From assembly GCA_017417055.1 (NCBI GenBank), contig JAFPZX010000098.1:1-56749 (forward strand): 56,749 nucleotides of DNA, read 5' to 3'. Positions 25,545-32,861 of the stretch are shown in pieces (position 1 is the stretch's first letter; each line of letters begins with the position of its first letter). A program made the position numbers and the translations under genes. The stretch is from Anaerolineaceae bacterium (lineage in GTDB: Bacteria > Chloroflexota > Anaerolineae > Anaerolineales > Anaerolineaceae). The notes beneath the pieces were generated by a model. That model was not told the origin of the DNA and did no database searches. It saw only the letters and a list, made by a program, of their open reading frames with translations.

Positions 25545-26537
25545 ATGAACGCTTTGCAGGCAGAGTTTATTCAAAGAGATAATCCGGCAGACCAAGGCGT
25601 TAGCCGCGGGATTCTTTCCCCGGTAAAAACAACGGAATGGCCGGATGAAGATTTCAATGCTTTCAGTGACGCTCCTTATGAATTTGAGAATTCCACGCAG
25701 ATGCTGTGGGATGACACCGGGAAGGTTTATTATCACGCTTGTACGGCCAATCGTTTTTCCGAAAATTATCTGCAATACTGCGAGCAGCTGGAAAAAAACA
25801 TAAAAGAGCTTGGTTCCTGCTGCCTCACCAAGGCGGTCCTGGAACAACACGGGCAGAAATTTGAAAAACTCTCGGAACTGAACATCAACGCGCTGGTACG
25901 GATGGTTTCCTTTCATCTGCGGAAAGCTCATGCCGCGCTGGACGGAATCTATCAGGGCAATAATCTCCTTGGGATGACTTACCTGAATTGGGAATTTCGC
26001 TGGGTCGGACTGGGCAACCGACTGAAAGCTACTGAGGTGAAAATCAACAAAATCAAAGAAGGAAAAATCAACACGGAAAAGTGGCTGGAGCAGGCGGAAG
26101 TTTTCAAGGGTGAAGAACGCAGCAATGATAAAGCTGAAATCGTTCAATGTTCTGCTATGCGCATTAATCCAAGCGCACTTCCCATTTAAGGCTCCTTGGC
26201 CAGGCAGATGCTCGGTCTGAAAAAGGAAGCTGAAAGAAAAGCGGAACAGGAACGGAAAGAAGAAGAACGCCGCCAGAAAGCTGCCGAAAAGCATCAGCGG
26301 GAAATTGACCGTTTGGTTGAGTCGTCGCTTCCCAAAGCGTTGGATCTGGATCATGATTTTCTGCAATGGGCTTTTCAAGCGCATCCGGAACTGTTTCCGA
26401 AATATGCCGGAACAGCGGATGAGTTCGTTGACGATTACTGCGAAAATGATGGACGGTATTTTCTGACAGATTTCGAACAGGATTGGGATGGTCAGGATTT
26501 ATTCACTCCGGAATCCGGCGAAGATCCGCCCGAGTAA
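25545..26537 (+). pseudogene. Unknown protein interrupted by one in-frame TAA
   Basis: ATG 25545 (GGGGG site) opens a 214-residue frame that ends at TAA 26187-26189. The same frame reopens at once (GSLARQMLGLKKEAERKAEQ) and runs to 26537, so the locus is a ~330-residue gene with a single stop at codon 215. The N-terminal part has no motif I know; the part after the stop is a highly charged coiled coil, then an acidic C-terminus (FVDDYCENDGRYFLTDFEQD). A TTG at 26196 could restart translation. Either a nonsense mutation, a split pair, or a sequencing error. Function not recognised. Confidence 0.65.
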
Positions 26538-26540
26538 AAA

Positions 26541-26568
26541 AATCAGAAATCGGAAATCAGATTCGAGT
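26541..26568. repeat. 7-bp-period array (AAATCAG) directly after a stop codon
   Basis: AAATCAG, AAATCGG, AAATCAG begin a few bases past the stop at 26537; the word is the same as at 11898. Confidence 0.6.
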
Positions 26569-26596
26569 TTATATTACTCTTTAGAATGGTAAATAT

Positions 26597-26656
26597 CGGT
26601 GACGGGTACTTTGTGCGGCTCAGTACGCTCAATTGTGCCTGTTCACCGTTTTTTTT
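26597..26656 (+). terminator. Terminator built from a GCACATG-type palindrome
   Basis: CGGTGACGGGTAC and GTGCCTGTTCACCG form the outer stem, and a nine-T tract follows directly. The stem belongs to the GGGGACAGGCAC palindrome family. It lies ahead of the AlbA_2 regulator and after the broken unknown gene. Confidence 0.65.
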
Positions 26657-26730
26657 GTTCTGGATAAAGTTCCCTCCGGTTTTTCATTTACCAAATGGAT
26701 TATAATTTATCCATATTGGGAAGGTGGACG

Positions 26731-28158
26731 ATGATCGATTTGAATCAAGTAGAAAGCTATCGGGAAAACAACCGGATCGAGGCGAAAAAGGCTTTGGGAG
26801 GACTGCCGCACAGTATCTGGGAAACCTATTCCGCTTTTGCTAACACTTTAGGCGGCGTTATCCTGCTCGGTGTTGAAGAATTTCGGGATAAAACTTTCCA
26901 TACTGTGAACCTGCCCGATCCGGAACGATTGAAGCAAGAATTCTGGGATGGGCTGAATGATCCCAAAATTGCCAGTATTAATTTGTTGTCCAAAAAGGAT
27001 GTGAGCATTGAAACGGTAAACGGGGACAGAATTATCGTTATCAATGTTCCGAAAGCTGACCGCACCTGCAAACCGGTATATGTTGAAGGCAATCCGCTGA
27101 ACACATACCGGAGGAACGGCGAAGGGGATTACAAATGCACAAAAGAGGAATTTCAGGCGATGGTCCGGGACGCATCCATCCGTTCCCTGGATATGACGGT
27201 ATTGGATGAGTTTTCCGCGGACGCTTTTGATCCGGTCAGCGTTCGTGAATATCGGGAGTGTATGCGGATCTCACGTCCGGGTTTTGTTCCGGAAAGCCTT
27301 GATGATGAAGAATTTCTGATGAAGATAGGCGCTGTCGGAATCGGCGAAGACGGGAACCGTCATCCTACTGCCGGCGGACTGCTGATGTTTGGCAGAGAAT
27401 ATGATATTGTCCGCGTGTTTCCGACTTATTTTCTGGATTATCGTGAAGACGGGGATGAACAAACACGATGGTCGGACCGGCTCATCTCTTCCGCCGGTGA
27501 CTGGAGCGGGAATCTGCTGGATTTCTATTTCCGTGTTTGCGAAAAACTGCAGCTTGATTCTGTGAGGGATGACGCAGCCCTTCAGATGGCTGTTCGGGAG
27601 GCGTTTACGAATTGTCTTGTCAATGCCGATTACTGCGGCCGCGGTGGGATCGTTGTGGAAAAGAGAAAAGATCAGATCCGATTTTCGAATCCCGGGAATT
27701 TCCGTATTAATTTAAATGCCGCGATCACCGGCGGTCTTTCGGATCCCCGCAACAGCGTGATTATGAAATTATTCAATATGCTCGATTTTGGGGAAAGATC
27801 GGGGAGTGGGATTCCCAATATATTCCGCGTGTGGAAAGAACACTGCCTGCCGGAACCTGTAATTAAGCAGTCCGCGAATCCTGACCGCACTGAGTTTCTG
27901 CTGCCGCTTGTGCCGATTGAGTCCCAAAACACCACCGAAAAAAGCAGAAAAAAGACGGATATGGCCATAAAGCGGGTCAAACGGCAGATGATCATAGATT
28001 ATCTGACAGAACATCGTGAGGTATCAACAAATGAACTCGCGAAGTATCTGAATCTGAACCCTTCAAGCGTTAGAGAATATATACGAAACCTGATTCGTGA
28101 TGGAATTGTTATTGGTGTCGGGAATTCAAGGAGCAGGGTTTACCGCTTGAAATCATAG
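26731..28158 (+). CDS. AlbA_2-domain ATP-binding transcriptional regulator
   Basis: ATG 26731 follows GGAAGGTGG and gives 475 residues; the 12-residue upstream extension is less likely. Residues ~1-140 form an AlbA_2/Schlafen-like DNA-binding domain (ENNRIEAKKALGGLPHSI, SAFANTLGGVILLGVEE). Residues ~275-375 form the C-terminal GHKL-type ATPase-like domain (MAVREAFTNCLVNADY, LFNMLDFGERSGSGI). Residues ~415-475 are a winged helix (IDYLTEHREVSTNELAKYLN). This is the standard layout of the ATP-dependent DNA-helicase-annotated regulator family. It is the intact relative of the pseudogene at 9732. Targets unknown. Confidence 0.85.
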   Translation: MIDLNQVESYRENNRIEAKKALGGLPHSIWETYSAFANTLGGVILLGVEEFRDKTFHTVNLPDPERLKQEFWDGLNDPKIASINLLSKKDVSIETVNGDRIIVINVPKADRTCKPVYVEGNPLNTYRRNGEGDYKCTKEEFQAMVRDASIRSLDMTVLDEFSADAFDPVSVREYRECMRISRPGFVPESLDDEEFLMKIGAVGIGEDGNRHPTAGGLLMFGREYDIVRVFPTYFLDYREDGDEQTRWSDRLISSAGDWSGNLLDFYFRVCEKLQLDSVRDDAALQMAVREAFTNCLVNADYCGRGGIVVEKRKDQIRFSNPGNFRINLNAAITGGLSDPRNSVIMKLFNMLDFGERSGSGIPNIFRVWKEHCLPEPVIKQSANPDRTEFLLPLVPIESQNTTEKSRKKTDMAIKRVKRQMIIDYLTEHREVSTNELAKYLNLNPSSVREYIRNLIRDGIVIGVGNSRSRVYRLKS

Positions 28159-28181
28159 TATAAATTACAACAGAATGCAGA

Positions 28182-28243
28182 ACATGGGGACTGGTATCTT
28201 GTGTCGCGAAGCCGATACAAGTGTGCCTGTCCCTATGTGCGTC
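28182..28243. repeat. GCACATG/GGGGACAG palindrome
   Basis: ACATGGGGACTGGTATCTTG pairs imperfectly with CAAGTGTGCCTGTCCCTATG around GTCGCGAAGCC. It lies between the stop codons of convergent genes, where it may act as a two-way terminator. Confidence 0.65.
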
Positions 28244-28252
28244 GTTTTGTGG

Positions 28253-29026
28253 CTAAGATACCACCCCGCTTTCCTGACTGAAAATCTTTTTCCGGATCAT
28301 CTTTGACATTGCCAGGAATTCTACGGTATCGCGGAGTTCCGGTGTTCGCGGACGGGGGAAGGGAACCTTCATCTCGTCGATGATGCGGGCAGGGCGTCCG
28401 CTGTAGATCAGGATGCGGTCGGAAAGCAGCAGCGCTTCGGAGATGGAATGGGTAACCATCAAAACCGTGGCGTCGATCCGTTCGCGGAAAGCCATCAGTT
28501 CCAGGGAAATCTGTTCCCGTGTCATGGCATCCAATGCGCCCAGCGGTTCGTCCATCAGCAGGAGCTGCGGCTTTTGGATCAGCGCCCGGGCAATGGCGAC
28601 GCGCTGCGCCATTCCTCCGGAAAGGTTATTGGGCCATTCGTTGGCAAATCCGCCCAGACCGAACAAGTCCAGCCAGCTTTCCGCTTCTGCCAGGGCTTCT
28701 TTTTTGGGAACGCCTTTTACCAGCAGCGGCAAGGCTACGTTATCCACCGTATGCAGCCAGGGAAGCAGATTGGAATTCTGGAAGACGACCGCGCGGGGAT
28801 CCGGTTCCTTTCCGTCCGGGTAAATCAGTTTTCCCCCGGTTGGTTCCAAAAGGCCGCCGAGAATGCGGACAAGGGTGCTTTTCCCGGAACCGGAAGGCCC
28901 GATGATGCAGACAAATTCCTCCTTTTTGAGCGTCAGGCTGATGTCTTCAAGCACATGCAGTCCGCCGCCCTTTTGCGGGAAGGTCATCTGAATGTGGTCT
29001 GCTTCCAGAAGAATATCGTTTTCCAT
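28253..29026 (-). CDS. ABC transporter ATPase of the riboflavin-type uptake operon
   Basis: I start at MENDILLEADHIQM (ATG 29026, 257 residues, AGGAA site); the longer frame to 29155 is read through a palindromic repeat. All ABC motifs are intact: GPSGSGKSTLVRIL (Walker A), NNLSGGMAQRVAIARAL (signature), LLLMDEPLGALD (Walker B), VTHSISEA (switch His). It belongs to the NitT/TauT/SsuB group. As the third gene of the FMN-riboswitch operon it should power the import of riboflavin or a precursor. Two palindromic repeats separate it from the binding-protein gene, which may lower its expression. Confidence 0.93.
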   Translation of the reverse strand: MENDILLEADHIQMTFPQKGGGLHVLEDISLTLKKEEFVCIIGPSGSGKSTLVRILGGLLEPTGGKLIYPDGKEPDPRAVVFQNSNLLPWLHTVDNVALPLLVKGVPKKEALAEAESWLDLFGLGGFANEWPNNLSGGMAQRVAIARALIQKPQLLLMDEPLGALDAMTREQISLELMAFRERIDATVLMVTHSISEALLLSDRILIYSGRPARIIDEMKVPFPRPRTPELRDTVEFLAMSKMIRKKIFSQESGVVS

Positions 29027-29047
29027 AATTTTTTTCCTATTGTCACC

Positions 29048-29203
29048 GGGGACTGTCTCTTTATGGGACAGTCCCCACTTTAGCGGATAGCAATTGGATG
29101 TGGACTGTCCCCATGTGTTTCGTCCTTGTTCAGTGACGCACATGGGGACAGGCACGCTTGTGCGGGCTGCTCCGCACGAGGTACCGGTCCCGCATGTGCG
29201 CTG
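29048..29203. repeat. Pair of GGGGACAG/GCACATG palindromes inside the rib operon
   Basis: The first is a compact hairpin, GGGGACTGTC / GACAGTCCCC (29048-29076). The second spans about 29101-29203: CCCCATGTG..CACATGGGG, which overlaps a larger palindrome GCACATGGGGACAGGCAC...GTACCGGTCCCGCATGTGC. Together they fill the gap between the second and third genes of the transporter operon. Confidence 0.7.
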
Positions 29204-29206
29204 TGA

Positions 29207-30181
29207 TTAATTCGAAGCCGGGATAAATTCATTCGTATAGGCAGCATATGTATCAGAACCGGAGTACATCCCCATGGTTTTCATAACGTCTGCCATGTTG
29301 TCCCAGGCTTCGGGATCGGAGAATCCGTACCCCAGCGGACCGGCGTCGAAATAGTCCGCGGTTGCCAGCAGCACCTGCATCTGCAGCTCCGGATTTTCAG
29401 CATCAGCCAGCCCGTCAACGTATTTTTTGCAGATTTCAAAGGCTTCTTCCGGATTTTCTTTGGTCCAGCGGATAGATTTGACAAAAGCACGCACCATACG
29501 TCCGACCAGGTCCGGGTTCTCTTTGATCATTTTTTCATTGCTCACCATACCGTTCCCGACCATTTTGGTCATGTCCGCGGCGGAGAAGAGCACTGTCTCG
29601 TACCCCAGTTCCCGGAGCTGTACGGGTTCATTGATGGTATAAACCACGGCGGCGTCGATCTTGCCGGTGACCAGCAGCTCCGCCTGAGCATAGCCGACGG
29701 ATTCCAGTTTGATGTCGCTGTCCTTCATTCCGGCAAGGCCCAGCATAGCTTCCAGTCCGATGTAAGAAGCGCCGCTGAGCATCGGGATACCAACGCGTTT
29801 GCCCTTCAGATCCTGCATAGATTCGATGCCGCTCTCTTTGAGAACAAGGATGCCGACCGGGTAGTTCTGGTACCAATTGGTAATGTAAACCAATGGGAGT
29901 CCCTGTTCCCGTCCGAGCAGGACCTGTTCTCCGGAGCAGATGCCGAAGGGGAGACGGCCTGCGCCGACCAGTGCCACAACATCGGTTTCCATGCTGTGGT
30001 CCAGGGTGAGGTCAATGTTTTCTTCCGCGAAAAAGCCTTTCTCCAGCCCGACATAAAGCGGGGCGAATTGTACGTTCGGGACATATCCGCAGGGCAGATT
30101 GACCTGATCCGCCTCCGCCGTACAGACAGCCGCGGTGATCAGGAAGACGAAAAGAACGATAATCGATAACAATTTTTTCAT
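29207..30181 (-). CDS. ribY: ABC substrate-binding protein, riboflavin (RibY-like)
   Basis: 324 residues with an AAGGAG site six bases before ATG 30181. Residues 1-25 are a Sec signal peptide (LLSIIVLFVFLITAAVC); there is no canonical lipobox. The mature protein is of the NMT1/THI5-like type (YVPNVQFAPLYVGLEKGFF, FGICSGEQVLLGREQGLP, GKIDAAVVYTINEP). THI5-like binding proteins serve thiamine precursors in many bacteria, but in Chloroflexi the RibXY branch binds riboflavin. The FMN riboswitch ahead of the operon supports riboflavin as ligand here. The symbol is by analogy. Confidence 0.85.
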   Translation of the reverse strand: MKKLLSIIVLFVFLITAAVCTAEADQVNLPCGYVPNVQFAPLYVGLEKGFFAEENIDLTLDHSMETDVVALVGAGRLPFGICSGEQVLLGREQGLPLVYITNWYQNYPVGILVLKESGIESMQDLKGKRVGIPMLSGASYIGLEAMLGLAGMKDSDIKLESVGYAQAELLVTGKIDAAVVYTINEPVQLRELGYETVLFSAADMTKMVGNGMVSNEKMIKENPDLVGRMVRAFVKSIRWTKENPEEAFEICKKYVDGLADAENPELQMQVLLATADYFDAGPLGYGFSDPEAWDNMADVMKTMGMYSGSDTYAAYTNEFIPASN

Positions 30182-30191
30182 AAAAACTCCT

Positions 30192-30312
30192 TTTTCAGGT
30201 TTCAGGTGTCAGGAATCAAAAAAATCTGGTATTTCATAACACTGCTAATAATTGCGAATAATCACTAATTACCAACTCCTCACTCCTCACTCCTAATTCC
30301 TAACTCCTACTC
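30192..30312. repeat. 7-bp-period arrays in the ribX-ribY gap
   Basis: TTTCAGG, TTTCAGG, TGTCAGG at 30194-30214, then CCAACTC, CTCACTC, CTCACTC, CTAATTC, CTAACTC, CTACTCG at 30271-30312. The second array includes the stop codon of the permease gene. Confidence 0.75.
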
Positions 30313-31074
30313 GTTCCACCGGATCAGCTTCTTTTCCAGAAAGATGACGGATCCGTACATGACGAGGGCGATGACCATCAGCATGATGAGCGCGACGAAG
30401 ACGAGCGCGGTATCATATTGACCGCGGGCGATGTTGATCAGGTAACCCAATCCCGCGTCAGCTCCGGAGAGTTCCCCTACGACCGCACCGATGACGGAAA
30501 GTGTGGCGCTGATGCGCAGTCCGCCCAGCAGCACCGGGAGGATGCCCGGAAACTCCAGATATTTGAGCTTTGCCCAGCGTCTGGCTTTCATGGATGTGAA
30601 AAGGTCGCTGAGGTTGTTTTCCAGTTCCCGATAGCCTACCAGGATGTTGATGAGCAGCGGGAAGAAAACGGTAAGCGCGCAGATGACGATCTTCGGGCGG
30701 ACACCGGACCCGAACCAAATGATGAGCAGCGGGGCGATGGCTGCCAGCGGGATCGCCTGACTGACAACCACATACGGGAAGACGATTTTTTCCGCCACCG
30801 GTGAGTGGGCCAGAAAATAACCGATCACCAGGGCTGCCGCGCAGCCGGTAAGCAGTCCCAAAAGGACTTCATAGAAGGTTACCCAGACGTTGGGCCACAG
30901 GATCCCGGTTTTGGATGCGGTGACGAAGCGCTGTGCGATACGCGAAGGCGCCGGCAGGATGAATGCGGGATAATTGCTGAGCTTGACAAACAGTTCCCAA
31001 ATGCAAAGTCCCGCGAAAATCGAAAGCGGCGGGATCCATTTGGCTTTGCTGAGTTTGTTTTCCGATCGTTTCAT
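30307..31074 (-). CDS. ribX: ABC transporter permease, riboflavin (RibX-like)
   Basis: A 255-residue inner-membrane permease with about six helices, BPD_transp_1 type (NitT/TauT family). The EAA loop that docks the ATPase is visible as RRWAKLKYLEFPGILPVLLG. It is first in the operon: about 130 bases downstream of the riboswitch terminator, then binding protein and ATPase on the same strand. The ribosome site is a modest AGGAT. The FMN riboswitch makes riboflavin uptake the best assignment; thiamine precursor uptake is the family-based alternative. Confidence 0.87.
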   Translation of the reverse strand: MKRSENKLSKAKWIPPLSIFAGLCIWELFVKLSNYPAFILPAPSRIAQRFVTASKTGILWPNVWVTFYEVLLGLLTGCAAALVIGYFLAHSPVAEKIVFPYVVVSQAIPLAAIAPLLIIWFGSGVRPKIVICALTVFFPLLINILVGYRELENNLSDLFTSMKARRWAKLKYLEFPGILPVLLGGLRISATLSVIGAVVGELSGADAGLGYLINIARGQYDTALVFVALIMLMVIALVMYGSVIFLEKKLIRWNE

Positions 31075-31139
31075 CTTTTTATCCTGCAGTGTGTCAACAG
31101 AACCGTTTCCATTGGATTTGCGAAAAATAAGTGCCGCGG

Positions 31140-31194
31140 CATGGGGACAGTCCCGCTTTGCCGGCTGCGCGGCAGCAGCAGGACTGTCCCCATG
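31140..31194. repeat. Perfect GGGGACAG palindrome between riboswitch and ribX
   Basis: Perfect 14-bp arms CATGGGGACAGTCC and GGACTGTCCCCATG with a GC-rich 27-base middle (itself CCGGCTGC/GCGGCAGC-paired). It lies in the leader after the riboswitch terminator and 66 bases ahead of the ribX start. Confidence 0.8.
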
Positions 31195-31205
31195 TGCTCC
31201 GCAAA

Positions 31206-31233
31206 CAAAAACCCCGATGAAAACTCATCGGGG
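31206..31233 (-). terminator. Expression-platform terminator of the FMN riboswitch
   Basis: CCCCGATGA / TCATCGGGG with a 4-base loop and a following T-run on the minus strand. It comes directly after the aptamer, so FMN binding should favour premature termination. Confidence 0.9.
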
Positions 31234-31249
31234 CTGATTTCCAACAGAA

Positions 31250-31366
31250 TATCACTTCTTTCATCCGGACTATACCGTCGGTTCCGGAATCACACCGGAT
31301 CAGCTTTCGCTCGCGGACTCTACCGCCGATCGGGAATTGGCTCTCGCCTCACCCTGCCCCGAAGTA
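31250..31366 (-). promoter_or_regulatory. FMN riboswitch (RFN element)
   Basis: Reading the minus strand, the RFN landmarks come in order: CTTCGGGGCAGGGTGAGGC, then AATTCCCGATCGGCGGTAGA, AGTCCGCGAGC, TGATCCGGTGTGATTCCGGA, and GCCGACGGTATAGTCCGGAT. These match the six-stem FMN aptamer consensus almost base for base. It controls the downstream permease, binding-protein and ATPase genes, turning them off when FMN is plentiful. Confidence 0.96.
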
Positions 31367-31382
31367 TTTAGTTTACGCAATT

Positions 31383-31411
31383 ATTCTAAACTTACACTCA
31401 CTTTCTGTCAA
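31383..31411 (-). promoter_or_regulatory. Promoter of the FMN-riboswitch operon
   Basis: On the minus strand, TTGACA (31411-31406), a 17-base spacer and TAGAAT (31388-31383). The expected start, about 31376, is some ten bases before the aptamer. This is the best sigma-70-type promoter in the window. Confidence 0.85.
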
Positions 31412-31718
31412 GCGATTTTTATGACATAGATTTTTATGACATACTGGTTATACAAAAAAACAAGAACTGTACACGGTGTATCCGGTATAAAAAAGGCCGC
31501 ATCCGTGTGTTTTGTGAATAACAGCAGCTGTATAATAACAATCCATTCACGATTTTGGGAGGAAACGCGAAATAAGCGTTAGAATATCATTAATGGGAAA
31601 TCGACTTTCCCTTGTTATTAAACCGACAGACACGGTTATCCGCATCTTTGCCGGGTCTGAATATTTCAGATGCAACATTAATATGTGCTGGCCGCCGGTC
31701 AGACAGAAAGGATTGGGA

Positions 31719-32042
31719 ATGGTCCACTTTTTATTGCAAAGCGCTGCCGAAGCGACTGCGGAAGCCACAACCGAACAAGTTGTTGAAGCTGTTGTCAATG
31801 CTCACAATGAAGCTTTGTTCGGGCAGGCATTACAGATCACCCTTATCGGGATGGTCATCCTGTTTGTCTCCCTGCTGATCCTCTGGGGCGTAATGGAGCT
31901 TTTGGTTCGTCTTGTAAAAGATGATCCGAAGAAGAAAAAGGCTGAAGAAGCTGAAGTTGTTGAAACCGCGGACGCGGGCGACGATGATGAAAAACTCAAA
32001 GCCGCTGCCGCTGCCGCTGCTTATGTCATCGCGAAAAAGTAA
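31719..32042 (+). CDS. Sodium-pump decarboxylase small membrane subunit (OadG-like)
   Basis: I start at MVHFLLQSAA (ATG 31719, AAAGGA site, 107 residues). One transmembrane helix (ALQITLIGMVILFVSLLILW) is followed by a Lys/Glu/Asp-rich cytoplasmic tail ending in an Ala-rich segment, typical of the OadG/MmdD/GcdD gamma-delta subunits that hold sodium-translocating decarboxylase complexes together. Next come the biotin carrier and beta subunit on the same strand. A TATAAT at 31531 may be its -10; the 31412-31718 leader has no other feature I can support. Confidence 0.82.
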   Translation: MVHFLLQSAAEATAEATTEQVVEAVVNAHNEALFGQALQITLIGMVILFVSLLILWGVMELLVRLVKDDPKKKKAEEAEVVETADAGDDDEKLKAAAAAAAYVIAKK

Positions 32043-32060
32043 ATCCGCCGTGACGGAATT

Positions 32061-32091
32061 CAGTTGTCAGCTGCCAGTTTCCAGTTGCCAG
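32061..32091. repeat. 7-bp-period array (CAGTTGN)
   Basis: CAGTTGT, CAGCTGC, CAGTTTC, CAGTTGC lie between the OadG-like and biotin-carrier genes. Confidence 0.65.
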
Positions 32092-32184
32092 ATAGAAGGA
32101 CCGCTTTGCGGTAATCTGTTTGTTGAATCGGCTGGTAAAGCGGCGATATATTCTGAATCGATACAATAATTATTAGGAGAAAAA

Positions 32185-32850
32185 ATGAATCTTTCAGTTA
32201 CAGTTGACGGAAAAACTTTTTCCGTAGAAATCGCAAATCCGAAAGCTGATCCGATGATCATCACCGTGGACGGAACCGAATTTTCCGTCACCGCTGATGC
32301 TTCCGGAGCTGTTTCCGCAGCCCCTGCTCAGACCATGGTTGAAGGCAGTGAAACTGTCACCGCCCCGATCCCGGGTGTTATCCAGGAAGTCAATGTTAAA
32401 CCCGGCCAGTCCGTCAAGAAGGGTGATATTCTCTTCGTTCTCGAAGCTATGAAGATGAAGAACAACATCACTGCCATGCATGACGGCAAGGTACAGACTG
32501 TCAACGTCACAAAGGGTGACTCCGTGACTCACGGTTCCGTTCTGATGTCCTACGCTGTCAAACAGGCTGCGCCGGCTGCTGCCCCTGCTGCCTCCGCAAA
32601 AGGTTCTGCTGCCAAATCTACGGCAGCTGCCGGTGGTGAAACTGTTACCGCCCCGATCCCGGGCGTGATCCAGGAAGTCAAAGTTCAGGCCGGACAGTCC
32701 GTCAAGAAGGGTGATGTTCTTTTCGTTCTCGAAGCCATGAAGATGAAGAACAACATCACTGCCATGCATGACGGCAAGGTTGCTTCCGTCAGCGTCACCA
32801 AGGGCGACAGTGTAACACACGGACAGACTTTGATGACTTACGCCGGCTGA
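32185..32850 (+). CDS. Biotin carrier subunit with two tandem biotinyl domains
   Basis: 221 residues, ATG 32185 after AGGAG. The N-terminal ~40 residues match the head of GcdC/MmdC-type carrier proteins. Then come two nearly identical biotinyl domains, each with the EAMKM biotinylation motif (Lys90 and Lys186), separated by an Ala/Pro/Ser linker (~115-150) that should be flexible. In the decarboxylase complex, biotin carries CO2 from the alpha subunit to the membrane beta subunit. One such domain is usual; two in tandem is not. The two copies are similar even at the DNA level, which points to recent duplication or conversion. Confidence 0.92.
   Translation: MNLSVTVDGKTFSVEIANPKADPMIITVDGTEFSVTADASGAVSAAPAQTMVEGSETVTAPIPGVIQEVNVKPGQSVKKGDILFVLEAMKMKNNITAMHDGKVQTVNVTKGDSVTHGSVLMSYAVKQAAPAAAPAASAKGSAAKSTAAAGGETVTAPIPGVIQEVKVQAGQSVKKGDVLFVLEAMKMKNNITAMHDGKVASVSVTKGDSVTHGQTLMTYAG
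32349..32822 (+). repeat. Internal ~185-bp duplication of the biotin domain
   Basis: Bases 32349-32533 and 32638-32822 are close copies, including runs shared over the biotin-binding loop. The copies encode the two biotinyl domains. Confidence 0.9.
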
Positions 32851-32861
32851 GAGGTGCGATT

